From: Flaccisagitta enflata | Lineage: Eukaryota > Chaetognatha > Sagittoidea > Aphragmophora | Reading direction: 5' to 3' | DNA: 64,000 bases | Assembly (NCBI GenBank): GCA_965153355.1 | Contig: OZ231126.1 | Location: 35,402,001-35,466,000, forward strand | Part shown: one piece after another, positions 47,465-59,339 of the stretch | How the letters are laid out: every line of letters begins with the position of its first letter | How positions within the stretch are numbered: position 1 is the first letter of the stretch | Program-made: the position numbers and the translations under genes | The notes under the pieces: generated by a model | Databases searched by the model: none | The model's input: the letters and a program-made list of their open reading frames with translations, nothing else | What the model was told of the DNA's origin: nothing

Positions 47465-47613
47465 TTAGCGTCTTCCGACGTCGTTGTCATCGTCGGTCGA
47501 CTCGTCGTAGGCGTCATCTTCGTCGTCGTTAGCGTCATTGTCTGCTCTGACCTTTTTTGATCCTTCTCTTTCATCATCATTTGAGAATCTGAGACGGCGT
47601 TCAAACATTGCTT
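47465..47613 (-). CDS. Possible acidic terminal exon
   Basis: On the minus strand a CT tract and CATCAAG could serve as acceptor. The following frame reads about 48 residues, EAMFERRLRFSNDDEREG and then an Asp-rich tail (NDDEDDAYDESTDDDNDV), to TAA. Acidic tails like this are common but uninformative about function. GAC/GAT richness could also reflect a degenerate trinucleotide repeat. Confidence 0.3.
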
Positions 47614-47623
47614 CTTGATGAAA

Positions 47624-47776
<153 letters not shown>

Positions 47777-48692
47777 TACACGATACATGATTTCTACAGA
47801 AGGCATTTTCACAAAAAATTCGGAGATGTTGTTTGTTTTGTTGTAAATAGACATAATCAGTGTTTCATATATATATCAGTGTTTCATATATATCCTACAA
47901 ACCATGCAGTGAAGGACACCTTCTAGGTGTGCCCCACCTGTACTTGGGTCTTGGTGAATATATACATGTGTATTTTTAATATATATGTATATATGGGGCG
48001 AAACCCTTTTTTTGGGTACAGGACACCAACTGATGACCAGAAGCTGAATGGTTTGTTATTATATCAAATTATATTAATTATATCAATTTTTATTAATTTT
48101 TATGGACATGTACAAAACCTTTTACCCCTCATGGTGACCTATCATCCCATGATATATCTTCTTTGAAGATGAAGGCTTTTTCCCTTTAATCACTAAGAAG
48201 TAATTATAACCTTGACCAATTTTAGTAAAAATTCACCTTTCTCCCACCCCCCTAATTAGGATAAAGGGGCTCAGCTGGGGATATGGACACCCTGGTTCCT
48301 TTTTTTCAGTTAGGTAATTTTAACCAAAATTGGGCTGAGTTGATGGTCCCGATCAATGCCAGAGGACAGCTCTAACAATACCCTTCCCCTAAAATAGTTT
48401 TATATATTTTTTTAAAATACACTTAAAATTTTGTTTTAAATAGAAGAAATATGACACATTTAGTAAAAAGTATATACCTGAGGAATTTTGATAGCGTTTC
48501 AAAAAACCATATATTAGGTATGTGTATGTAATGGAAGCTTACACTATATAAATGTCCGTATTTTTTCAGATTTTCTTTATAAAGTTAAATGTTTCTTATT
48601 TGGATAATTGTATGAGTTTTATGTAGAATAAATTGTTGCACACATCATCATATTGTTTGTTTCTCTTTCTGAATGTCTGCTTGATTTTAAAA

Positions 48693-48811
48693 AACAAGGC
48701 CAAGTAGGCCAATAAGGTGCGACGTGTGGATCGTCGAACGAATGCGTTACCGACCAACAGACAGACAGACGGACACAGCCAGTTATAGAGGTGCTTTGTC
48801 GCACCTAAAAA
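48693..48811 (-). mobile_element. Family A2 hairpin-ended element, complete
   Basis: AACAA-GGCC-AAGTA-GGCC, AATAAGGTGCGAC, ACCAACAGACAGACAGACGG, CCAGTTATAGAG, AGGTGC-TTTGTC-GCACCT, AAAAA. About 119 bp. Confidence 0.88.
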
Positions 48812-48924
48812 CGTTACAGCTTGTGAAAACTGCCTTTAACGTTTATTACGTTTTTACCTGCTGTTTGTTCGTCTGTCTGTCTTCTTCGACTCGTCTGTCT
48901 ATCTCTGAAAGTCAATGGTTATCT

Positions 48925-49032
<108 letters not shown>

Positions 49033-49075
49033 GAATTTATTGGTCATTGATGAGTTTCCGCCGCTGTTGTTACCA

Positions 49076-49550
49076 GGCGAATTCCGAACAAGAGGCTTTG
49101 TTTGTCTCCTTGACTACTGAGGACAGTCGACTCTACCACCAAACCACGACCACGACCACAACCGTCAACATCGACCTACCACCATCCACATGACGACCAG
49201 TGGCGTCAGGATGTCATGTCCATCGCTCATGGCTTCTTGATCGTTGAAGAGCTAAATGACTAATCCCTTGGTTACGGCACCCCAATTGTGACATCGTATC
49301 GCAAAGTCGCGGATAGGACCTTGACTAATAGTACTACTACGGTAACCACAGTCGATAAATGTATCCTTATCTCATTGTACGAGGGGTCATTTTTCATCGT
49401 TTCCTTTGTGATCTACACGAATCCTTACATCCAATCGAACATGAGAGAGGATGTTCGTTTTGCCCTCCGCGTCTTAACGTTGCCGATTGCATCTTCGATG
49501 GCTTGGGGGCGGGGGATCCTTCCTGCGGTATTTTCACCCATGTCGTCCTT
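49076..49550 (+). pseudogene. Near-open frame with one stop, origin unknown
   Basis: After the CT tract and a TTGTTACCAG acceptor-like site, one frame stays open from about 49125 to 49550 except for a TAA near 49261. It reads YHHPHDDQWRQDVMSIAHGF before the stop, then YGTPIVTSYRKVADRTLT and a hydrophobic segment KCILISLYEGSFFIVSFVIY. The mixed composition resembles protein rather than repeat, but I recognise no family. It may be a decayed gene or two exons. Confidence 0.25.
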
Positions 49551-49565
49551 ATTATCATCATCATT

Positions 49566-49660
<95 letters not shown>
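49550..49660. repeat. TCA trinucleotide tract, left part
   Basis: About 35 TCA units ending exactly at the family B terminus. Confidence 0.97.
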
Positions 49661-50451
49661 TACCAGTAATGGCGGCTGTCGCCGTGAGGAAAAAAGTCGT
49701 AAATGTTGGCCACTCTCCATCAGGTGTTGGACCTCAGTCATTGCAACATTTTTTTTATTGCAGCTTTGGTTTTGTTTGATCATCTATCTGTCTCTTTGTC
49801 TGTTTGTCTCTCTGGCTCTCAACTCTCTTTCTATGTCTTTTTTAAAGCTGCTTTATCTAGCTCTTGTGTTCTCTCTCTTTCATGCTCTCTCTATTTTCTG
49901 TCTTCACCCTTTTGTTTGTACCCAGTTTAAGCAAATGAGAAAAAAAAATGAGAAAAAAAAATTGGTGAGAACTATTTGTGAAATAGTTGATTTAAATGAA
50001 TGAAGAGCAAAACCAGAACAGTTTATGAAAAACAAAGAGGTATGTATTTATTGCACTTTAAATCATTAAAAACCTGAGCTAAATGAGCTAAAATACTAAA
50101 AACACCCTCACAGATGAGCAGCTATGCAATACAGATATTTGCATGTTTAGACAAACAAAAGTACACTCCTTTATTGATCCTACATGAAATCTAAAAAAAA
50201 TTGAAAAAAATTCAATTCAGGTTTTTCGCAAAAAAATCTTTAAAAAATCATAACTTGAAAAATATTTGTCTTAGAGACTTCTGCCTGGCGCCAAATGAAA
50301 GAGAATTATCAAATTTACTTACCCTATCAATTTGGTTTGAGGGACCAATCGCCCTAATGAGTTCCGAAACTTCCTAATAAGAAAATGAAAACCCTGTTTT
50401 TCTCGAATATGTCAAAAAGTCGAAGACTGACTTCGACTTTTTTCCCGATCA
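49661..50451 (-). mobile_element. Family B element inside a TCA tract
   Basis: TACCAGTAAT, GGCG-GCTGT-CGCC, GTGAGGAAAAAAGTCGTAA at the left; AAAAAGTCGAAGACTGACTT, CGACTTTTTTCCCGAT at the right. About 790 bp. TCA units abut both ends. No coding signal. Confidence 0.88.
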
Positions 50452-50856
<405 letters not shown>

Positions 50857-51285
50857 TCCTTATGAACTTTAAAATGGTTGGTTGTTCACAACCACTGTTT
50901 TTTAATTAGTCCATATCAAATCTTCAATATCCAATCATTCAATGAAAAAAAAATCAGAAAAAAAAAGAATACAAGAGAGAAAGGAAATGTTTATAAACAA
51001 AAAAAAAACATGATTGAGGGGCAAATAAAAGGCAAATGAAAAGGCTTGCGCGTCCAATCAAAGTGTCCTTGATTGGTAAACAAAAATTACTCCGTCCAAA
51101 ATCGAATAAAGAAAAAAGAGGAAGAAGGAGGAGGAGCTGGAGAAGAGAGGGAGGAGGAGGAAGAGAAGGAAGATGAGGAGACGAGTGATGGAAAGAGTGG
51201 AAAACATCAAAAGGCCGCAATTCGTAAGAATTGAATGAATGAAAAATTGAAATAGAACGCCACTTAAAAGAAAAAAATATGAAGG

Positions 51286-51289
<4 letters not shown>

Positions 51290-51346
<57 letters not shown>
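51290..51346. repeat. GA tract
   Basis: About 27 GA units; a second short run is at 51500-51520. Confidence 0.95.
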
Positions 51347-51354
<8 letters not shown>

Positions 51355-51779
51355 CTAAAACTAAAAGGATATGATTAAAAAGCTAAGAGGTTTGCTTATT
51401 TGATGATCCAAAACATCCCGTTTGACACGTTTTCCTTCCGGCGCTATTTAGTTTGAAATACCAAAGCACCATATCGTCGGGTTAGAAACGCAAATATAAG
51501 AGAGAGAGAGAGAGAGAGAAGAGAGTTGCACGAACGGACACAGACAGACAGACACAGACAGATAGACAGATAGATAAATAGAAAAACTTGACGGTCAACT
51601 TATGATCCTGTTGTTGTTGCCGGGGACTAGCGGAACTTGCGCTCGAGCACTAGCTGGGATCCTACCCGGGTGTACTGTTGGTCTACATTGAAAGATAATT
51701 CGATGTAGATCATTTTAGTCATGGATTTTTTATGGATTTGTTGAGACAAAAACAACTTATTCTCGACTGAACTTGATGC

Positions 51780-52095
51780 TAAACTTATTTCCTAGGTAGT
51801 ATATTGCATTACGTTTGGCTTCACTTGCATAGCAAGGAGAGGCTATGAGCGCGTGAGCCCACACATTTGGCGTAATCACCGGGCGTTGGTGTCAGATCCC
51901 GGTCAAGTCAAACATCATGTTATGCACTACCCGCCCTTCCAACCAGCTAGCTACAGTTACTTAGACCTCCAACCTCCGCCAGATAGAGAGTCTAGCAACC
52001 CTTAGCTTCGTTAAAGAACCTGCCATGCGCAGGACCCGAACCCGCCACCAAGAGGGCCGACGGCGGGTTCGCTATCGCAGAACTAGCTAGAAAGT
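51780..52095 (-). mobile_element. Possible tRNA-derived SINE
   Basis: On the minus strand TAGCTAGTTCTGCGATAG resembles an A box and GGCGGGTTCGGGTCC a B box, spaced as in a tRNA, with a GC-rich stem between. A second, opposite tRNA-like stretch lies at about 51850-51912 (GAGCGCGTGAGCCCACAC, GGTGTCAGATCCCGG). Neither folds into a complete tRNA by eye. The left edge coincides with a lone TATTTCCTAGGTAGTA transposon end. Confidence 0.4.
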
Positions 52096-52099
52096 CGAA

Positions 52100-52860
52100 A
52101 ACGCAGACGGAGATACCCGTTGATGGTCAAAGCAGGTAAGAGATAGAAACATAGATATATTCATTTCCATTTGCAGAGTTGAGATGGGAGTCAAATGATG
52201 GTTTAGTCCGTCTGCCAGATGAGTTTTGCCAAAAATATCTGAAGCATCAAGATATTCAGATAGGATAATGGATAGAGACCGAAGATTGCCTTTCATAAAG
52301 AGCTAGCTCTCTTCCTAATTCAATTAGCCAAATGATGAAATTTCGAATTTCGAATCTGAGCTGCTCTTGGTCAAGAGGAGTCTAGCAAATGTGATGCATT
52401 TTGATCCATAGTGGACTCTCTATTTTCGATCTACTTTTTAAGAGCACTTCCATTAAGCCGTTCCTTTCTTATTTTGCATACATTTAGAACATTTCATTAA
52501 TTCCTCATCAAATATTCTCCCAAAAACATCTGTGACTCTTCTTCTCCTTCTTAATGCTCAATGCTAATGGCATCTTACTCTGAATTTTCATTATCCAGAC
52601 TCTCTTTTAAGATGTTTTTGAAAGATCTCTTGGATTTCTTGGACCCCAGATGTCACTTAAACTAGAGGTTACTTTGGGATTGGCTGATCTATCTGTGCTG
52701 ACTACATAACGTTCAGGTACATTTGCAACTTTTGCTTCGAACTTAATCAAGAGTCATGAAATTTTAAATTTCAGTAAAATGAATTTTGTTGTTTTTTTTT
52801 CATTAGATATTTTGAAGTTTCATTTTTAGAGACGCACATCTGGGCGTCAACAACCGTTAC
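52100..52860. other. No gene or repeat recognised
   Basis: Mixed-composition sequence without tandem repeats or convincing coding frames. Confidence 0.5.
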
Positions 52861-52926
52861 GAGTTTGTTGATCTTTTTTTTTGTGTGTGTTTCGTTTTGT
52901 TAGTATAGCATGGAAAGAAAAAAAAG

Positions 52927-52929
<3 letters not shown>

Positions 52930-52994
<65 letters not shown>
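52930..52994. repeat. GA tract
   Basis: About 32 GA units, downstream of the tyrosine-rich gene's stop. Confidence 0.97.
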
Positions 52995-52999
<5 letters not shown>

Positions 53000-53201
53000 T
53001 TGCACTAAGCAAATACAGCAATTTTTTTCTACGGTCTTTCATTCTTTACAATTAAAACCAAAATATACATAACTTTGCTTTTCTTTCATGCACAAAATAA
53101 TAGCATCAAAACAAAGAATAAAATTTGTATCACGCTCAAGGCCTTGTTGTTTCCGCTTCCGTTTTGATTTTCTTTTCAAGATTATGATCGTGTTCTTTTG
53201 T

Positions 53202-54439
53202 TCAGTCCGTTGTTTCTGGATTTCCGTCGGCCTGTGGATATCTGAGAAAGTCGAGGATTTGTCCGGAGTCGATTCGGACGCCTTTTGTTTTGATCAGATC
53301 CAAAAGTCCGTCTCGATCGATGCCGCTTTTGTCTCGAGTGTTGACGGCCGGATAGTCTGATAGTCTGACTGCCGGAAAATGATGTCCACCAACACCGACA
53401 AACTCGTTTCCTCCCATGATGTCGAAGTAAAGCCGTTTGGAGGTCTTGATGATTTTCTCCCTTTCCGGATCTCGAGGGAGAAGTTCCTTTTGCAAGACGT
53501 AAGGCGGCGGCAGCGGCGTAACAAAGTCGGTGGTGGCCGCGGCGGCGGCGACGACCCGCGCGATGTTGGCGGAGCGGCGGTCGGTGGTCGTCGTAGACGC
53601 CGCCGTTGATGTCGATGGCGTTACTGAAGGAGGAAGAGCACGAGGAAGAAGAGATGAATGCGAAGTTGGGTGGTGGTAGTTGTAACGGTGGTGATAGTAG
53701 TAAGGCAAGGAAACATCATCAAGGAACGCTCTTCTCATCCAATCATGGTATCCACTCCACCTTCTCCTTACCCACTCGCGGCTACCACCGCCTGACGAAG
53801 TGATGGCTAATTGGCGTTTGGTCGTCTTCACCGTCTTCGTCGAGGAGGGGACCCAGTTGAGATCGTCGGCGCCGATGTTGAGGCTCTCGAGAAGGCGCTT
53901 GGGTTTGACCAGGTTGGCGTCGATGTTGGCCGGCAACACCTCCAAATCCAACGTGTGGATTTGGGAAACCGGGACGGACGGGCCCATGGCTTGCAGCTGG
54001 TTGTTGGGCGGCAAAGAAGAGGAGCGGGCGTTGAAGTCCACCGGCAGACGGAAGCCCTGCGGGACGTTCTTGATGATCTCCGCGGCGCCAACGCGCTGCG
54101 TGTAGCCCGGGAAATCCATGTTCCAACGGCCGCCCGACTGGGAATACGACGGCGAGGCCAAACTATCGTCGTAGTAACGCCAGTTGGAGTAGTAGCCGTA
54201 ACGAGAGTACGGGCGGAGCGAAGAGTGGTAATCGTAATCGTCGACGTACGGATAGTAGGATGGATAGTAGTGAGAACGCGGTATCAAGCTACGTCCGTAG
54301 GATGGATAGTAGTAGTCCATGTGGTTGTAGTACCTGAACCCCGGTTTGGCATATTTGCCGACGTAATACGGAGTCGTGATGGCGGATTCTGGGAAGCCCA
54401 GAGAGCGTCGTTCGCGATAACGACGCCAATATTCGGGAT
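53202..54439 (-). CDS. Tyrosine-rich protein, terminal coding exon
   Basis: On the minus strand CCTCCAACCAAAG acts as an acceptor (exon start 54439, preceded by one base of a split codon), and 411 residues follow to a stop at 53202-53204. The N-terminal part is dominated by Tyr, Arg, Ser and Pro (EYWRRYRERRSLGFPESA, YVGKYAKPGFRYYN, then many YYPSY-type motifs). The middle is ordered-looking (IIKNVPQGFRLPVDF, LLESLNIGADDLNWVP). A Thr/Ala low-complexity stretch follows, then an EREKIIKTSKRLYFDIMGGN block and a C-terminal IDRDGLLDLIKTKGVRI. GC content is well above the surroundings. Tyr-rich, basic proteins of this kind suggest a structural role such as muscle thick-filament or matrix; a myofilin-like protein is only a guess. 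Upstream exons were not identified. Confidence 0.65.
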
Positions 54440-55004
54440 CTTTGGTTGGAGGAAAAGGAGAGGTGATGAGGAGGGGGAAGGGTGGGTTGAAGAAGGAAAA
54501 AGAACACAATTTGCTTTTTTCGTTCAGGTTTAGATGGAACAGAGAACCCTATGGTGGAAATTGAGCTTTCTATGACATTGAATTGGTCTGAATCACTAAA
54601 AAAAGAAAAGACATTCTTTTCAAAATTGTTGAGTGAAAAAAGAAAATCTATCCTGGATTCGATGATTTATGAAAGGTCTTTTATTTTAGATCGATCTTAT
54701 CCTGCTAGCTTCATTCGTCTAGATGCCTCTTAAAAATACGAGCAATTGGAAAAAAACATTTATTCAGAAATCACTCTGAAATAAGGTTGTTTCTTTCCGT
54801 GGTCGGTCGATCCCGTGACTTCAACTTTCTGTCCCCAAACACCTTATCAATTTTGTATTCGGCCAAATTGTTTTTTAAAGTATCAGTATCCTATATCAGT
54901 TCTACTTCCGTTTTGATTTATCTTATTTTTTCCTTGTTTTTTTTTCTTGCCCAAGGTGCCGTGTCTGAGGCTAAGCCTTTATATCAGTCTTCGTACAACT
55001 CTAG

Positions 55005-55345
55005 GAAATGTAAAAACAAGCCCGAACTGGCAACGATGCGTCCAGACTGTGTCTCTGCGTATATTGATCATGTGACACATATGGATTGACAGATGGACAA
55101 ACAGACAGATGGAACGACAAGAGTAGTAATGGAGGCTCTCAAATCATGTTTGTCTCGCAGTAGATTCAGTCTAGGATCTGGTCGTGGCCGAAAACGGCCA
55201 AAAACCGCGGTTTTTGCACAGGCGTAACAGACCGACGGATGGACGGACGGACCGACGGACGGACGGACGGACGGACCGACGGACGGACCGACGGACGGAC
55301 GGACGGACAAACCCTCTTATAGAGATGCGAGGACGCATCTAAAAA
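55005..55345 (-). mobile_element. Family A3 hairpin-ended element
   Basis: The TTTTTAG side is AGATGCG-TCCT-CGCATCT followed by CTCTATAAGAGGGTTTGTCC (minus strand) and a long GTCC tract (plus-strand GACG at 55209-55318). At the other side AACAAGCCCGAACTGGCAAC is followed by GATGCGTCC, an inverted echo of the hairpin arm. GGCCG-AAAA-CGGCC also lies inside. Confidence 0.7.
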
Positions 55346-55473
55346 GCGATCGGTTTGATACGCGACATCGCCATGGCAGAAAAGTGCCGAAAACTGCGAT
55401 TTTCAAGAAAGCGTAACGGACGGACCGACCGACGGACGGACGGACCGACGGACGGACAGACCCTCTTATAGAG

Positions 55474-55510
<37 letters not shown>
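55346..55510 (-). mobile_element. Second family A3 copy ending in a GA tract
   Basis: GCGATCGGTTTGATACGCGA, GCCGAAAACTGCGATTTTC, GACCGACC/GACGGACGG tract, CCCTCTTATAGAGATGCGA, then GA units (to 55509) where the second hairpin arm should be. Confidence 0.65.
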
Positions 55511-55512
<2 letters not shown>

Positions 55513-55559
55513 TAAAAATAATAAAGATAATGATTCATTCCTAATGAGAATAAACTAAT

Positions 55560-55760
55560 GACTAAATACAGCATAATAACGCAAAACAAAAAAATGAGAG
55601 CACAAAAAGAAAGAAGGAAAGAAAAAACATAAGAAGAAAATAAGGGAAAAAAAAAAGAGAAAAAAAAAAGAAAGAAAAATAGAAATAAGGAAAAAAAAGA
55701 AAAGAAATTAAAAAAAAAAGAAAAAAAGAAACAGAAAAAAAAAAGTAAATATGTTGCGAA
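55560..55760. repeat. A/G-rich low-complexity stretch
   Basis: Irregular GAAA/AAAAG purine-rich sequence. Confidence 0.7.
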
Positions 55761-56092
55761 CTGATGCCATGTTGCCTTTACATTGTGACTGACGAACGGC
55801 GATAATGATGAGAATTAGATTGCGTGGGATGGTTGTTTATTGGAAACAAATAAAAGATGAAATAAGGACGATCACTAACAGCTAAAACACCACACGACTA
55901 CATGAGGTTATGAAATGGTAAATACACATATTTAACGCCGTGTTAAAAGGCACATGCATAACGTTAACAAGCAACCAAGCAAAGAAAAAAAGCACCACGA
56001 CAGCGGAGGGGCGGTGGATAATTCGGTTTTCTCCCACTAAGCCCGACTTTTTTCTTTTGTTCTGTCTTTTCTCACTTTGTAGGTTTAGGATT

Positions 56093-56094
<2 letters not shown>

Positions 56095-56180
<86 letters not shown>
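56095..56180. repeat. GA tract
   Basis: About 43 GA units, starting two bases after the stop of the minus-strand gene at 56182. Confidence 0.97.
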
Positions 56181-56181
<1 letters not shown>

Positions 56182-56182
<1 letters not shown>

Positions 56183-56973
56183 CAATAAAAGATGCCAGCG
56201 ACTGTGAATCTCCTCGTGGGCCGATTGAAAGATGAATATCCGGAATATGCCGTCGACCCGATTTTCGTCGACGGGAATCTGCGATGAAGACCTTTGGCCG
56301 AGTCTCCGTCATCGTCATCGCGGTCGATCAAGTGTTGATAGCCGGACTTTCTGCCGCTGCCGCTGAAGGTGAAATGCGTCGGCGCCGTGTTCAGCTGCAC
56401 GGCGGCTCGTTGATGAGGATGGCTGTCTCCTGCCGGCCCAGCATGGCCGCCTCCACCGCATCCGCAGCGACTGCACGTGCATTTCGAGCATTTGGTGCAG
56501 GATTGCTGGGACGGCTGCGCGGGTTTGACCTCGTCACCGCCGCCCAGTTTGATGGCGCGGACGGATCTGCTGTAAGGCAACTCGGTCTGCACCATCGCCC
56601 GCTGCACCTCCCACGAGTACGTGGAGACGTGTGGTCGGTGTCGTCGAGTCGACAAGTCCCAAGTGGAAGTAGAGGCGTAAAGCGGACGGTGGTTGTCGTA
56701 CAAAGCCGCATGCGATTTTCTGGCTGAGACGACCTCGTCAGCGCTACCATCACCGTCCCTACCACCGCCGCCACCATCATGCAAGTATGATTTGTGGGTT
56801 GGTTTGTAGGATTGGTAGGACTGACCTTTCACGCCGTAAGTTTTCTCTCCCGATGACGCTTGATACGGACTCTGCTGCGTGCCCAGCGGTCGGTCCGTCG
56901 TGCCGTACTTGTCTTGATACAGCAGCAGACTGCTGTAGTGAGGATTGTAACTACTCCATCCGACTTTGGACAT
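56182..56973 (-). CDS. Ser/Tyr/Gly-rich protein of 263 residues
   Basis: ATG at 56973-56971 (context ATCATGTC, reading MSKVGWSSYNPHYSS) opens 263 codons to a stop at 56182. The frame continues 11 codons upstream to another Met, but that stretch (KKKHLTTTAI) looks like UTR or intron. The protein is basic and disordered-looking. A Cys cluster CTKCSKCTCSRCGC followed by poly-Gly/His lies near residue 155-175, and STWDLSTRRHRP, STYSWEVQRAM, GYSSFNRPTRRFTVAG are distinctive. Like 53202-54439 it is GC-rich, Tyr-containing and on the minus strand; they may be neighbouring genes or one gene with alternative ends. I cannot name it. Confidence 0.6.
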
Positions 56974-57009
56974 GATGGCTGTTGTTGTGAGGTGTTTTTT
57001 TTTCAAAGA

Positions 57010-57800
57010 GTGTCGCTGATTTGACGTTTTGTTCTCGTTACAATTGGGCCTTTAGTTGCTTCTCCCAATCAGCGTGGTTGTGGTCTCTGTAAAAACAATT
57101 AGGAGAAAAGACAATGAATGAAAATGACAATATAGTTGGACATAAGTTGGAAGAAAATTAACGATGATGGAGGATTTTTTACCAGCCCAGAACGAAGGAA
57201 TCTATTTGTTTTTCAGTTGTTTTTTTTTTTGGTTTTTTGGTTTTTTTTTATTCTTTATGTAAGGACCATTGAGTTTGAATGAATTTATCAATGATCAAAT
57301 CATTAATTGTTAGAGCAAATTGATATTAACAAACACAAGTAATGGGCGATATGTGCGCCTCGCTGGTTATGAATATGTGAATGAAGCTTTTGTATTCATG
57401 AATGAATAAATGACTAGAGAAAAAAATGAAGAAATGAATGAACGAACGAATGAATGAAAATGAATGTGGAAAGGCATGAGAGATGAACGTACTGAAGAAT
57501 GAAGTTAGATGCAACAGTTTTGCGCAGTTGAAACGTTTGCGCGACCGACAGACCGACCGACCGATAGACATGACCTCTTACGGATGTGCGGGGACGAACA
57601 CAAACGTAAACGGATTTCAATCCAAATAAGGAAATTGCCGTCGATCGATTGAAAATGTAAAATGTGATATATAGGATCAGGCAGAACCATTAAAAACCTT
57701 AACTTAAGGTAATAAGCGATCAAAATCATTGTGAACTTTTTGTTTATAGTATTATTGGTATCAAAAATAAACGTGCTAATATTAACTCATCCCTGTTAAT
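57010..57800. other. Intergenic or intronic; worn family A element
   Basis: At about 57535-57605, GCGACCGACAGACCGACCGA, CATGACCTCTTACGGATG and GCGGGGACGAACACAAACG preserve the family A3 order in minus orientation. Otherwise AT-rich with GAATGAAT units (57390-57470). Confidence 0.45.
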
Positions 57801-58242
57801 GCTATGAAGAAACAATAACAATTTTTGCTATCTTCTTTTTTTTTCAACAAATTTTACCTAAGTTTCTTTTTTCTTCGCTTTGTCGAGGGAATTTTTCCAA
57901 CTTCCTTCGGATTCTTCCTCCTTGCAGTTGGCCGACAGACGTCGAATCGCTCCTTCGCTCACAAAACCTTTCTGCTGTTTGAGGCCGAGAGAGAAAAGTT
58001 TTCTTGAAGGAGAGAGAATTTCTGACCGCCGATGATGAAGATGATGAGGATAGTGATGATGATAATAATGATGAAGAAACTTCTGGATTCTCTCTCATCT
58101 CATTCTGTTTCGATTCGTGCTCCCAGATCGTTCGAATCGCGCGCCGCCCCCGGACAGACAGCGTCTCTATCTCTATCTCATCCTTTCTTCTTCTACTTCT
58201 CGCCCGCGCACCCGGTACATCAGGAAGATGTTCTGCTCTCAT

Positions 58243-58243
58243 T

Positions 58244-58296
<53 letters not shown>
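58243..58296. repeat. CT tract
   Basis: About 26 CT units. Confidence 0.97.
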
Positions 58297-58300
<4 letters not shown>

Positions 58301-58368
58301 GACCATTTCCGTCTATCTGTCTCTATCTCATCGTCCGTTTCTCTCTTGATTTTTTGTCTGTCTCTCTC

Positions 58369-59167
58369 TACCAGTAATGGCGGCTGTCGCCGTGAGGAAA
58401 AAAGTCGTAAGCGTTGCTCACTTTTCACCAAGCATTTGTCTTCGGTCACTGCAATTATTTTTATTTGTTAGATCAAATCAAGAGCAATTGAATGTATTGA
58501 TTGCACTGAAAATCAGAGAAAAAAAAGAACTGAGCCAAATGAGCTAGATAAGCTGAAATATTCAACGTCACTCAACCAAGCAACTAGCTATGCTCACTGA
58601 CATGCTTTCTTTTATTTGTATGCTTTAATCAAAACATTTATTTATTTATCTGTTTGAAATCAGAAAAAAAGAGCAAGCTAAAAAAGTTAAGTGGGCTAGA
58701 ATGCTGAAAATCACCCTTACATATGAGCAGCTTTGCTCGCTGACACTTTTACCTAGATTTGCGTGCTGAAACATCTATCAATATATTTATTTATTTATTG
58801 CATCTGAGATCAGAAAAGCTAAGTAAGCTAGAATGCTCAAAATCACCCTCACACATGAGCATGCTCAACTAAACTTAGATACACTCCTTTATTGATCTTA
58901 CACAAAATCATAAAGAATTAAAAACAATTCAATTTGAATTTTTCTTAAATAGATCTTTAGGAATTCATAACGCGAAAAATATTTGTCCCACAGATTTCTG
59001 CTTGGCGCCAAATAAAAGAAAATTATCAAAATTACTTACCCCATCAATTTCATTGAAAGCCTCAATCAGCCGGATGCGATGCTCAACTTTTGCATAAGAA
59101 AATGAAAACCCTGTTTCTCTCAAATATGTCAAAAAGTCGAAGACTGACTGCGACTTTTTTCCCGATC
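58369..59167 (-). mobile_element. Family B element between CT-rich tracts, full length
   Basis: Left TACCAGTAAT, GGCG-GCTGT-CGCC, GTGAGGAAAAAAGTCGTAA; right AAAAAGTCGAAG...GACTTTTTTCCCGATCA. About 800 bp with three internal units containing GAGCAGCTTTGCTC- and AAATGAGCTAG-type motifs. CT units lie just outside both ends (58358-58368 and 59179-59230). Confidence 0.88.
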
Positions 59168-59177
59168 ACTGTCTGTT

Positions 59178-59178
<1 letters not shown>

Positions 59179-59230
<52 letters not shown>
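59179..59230. repeat. CT tract
   Basis: About 26 CT units adjoining the family B right end. Confidence 0.95.
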
Positions 59231-59234
<4 letters not shown>

Positions 59235-59339
59235 TTTTGTTCACGATTTTTTTTCTTATGTGGAGTCAGTGTGATCGTGGTTTGTTCTACTCCTCCGTGG
59301 TTGGGGTTTAAAAATTTCAATGCGTCCTCCCATTCCCAT

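Noticed and set aside
53379-54533. Plus-strand frames of 76-240 residues
   Set aside because: Opposite-strand shadows of the GC-rich tyrosine-rich exon; Val/Arg-rich composition mirrors its Tyr and Ser codons.
58117-58302. Plus-strand Ser-rich frames ending in the CT tract
   Set aside because: Short and repeat-driven; no splice evidence.
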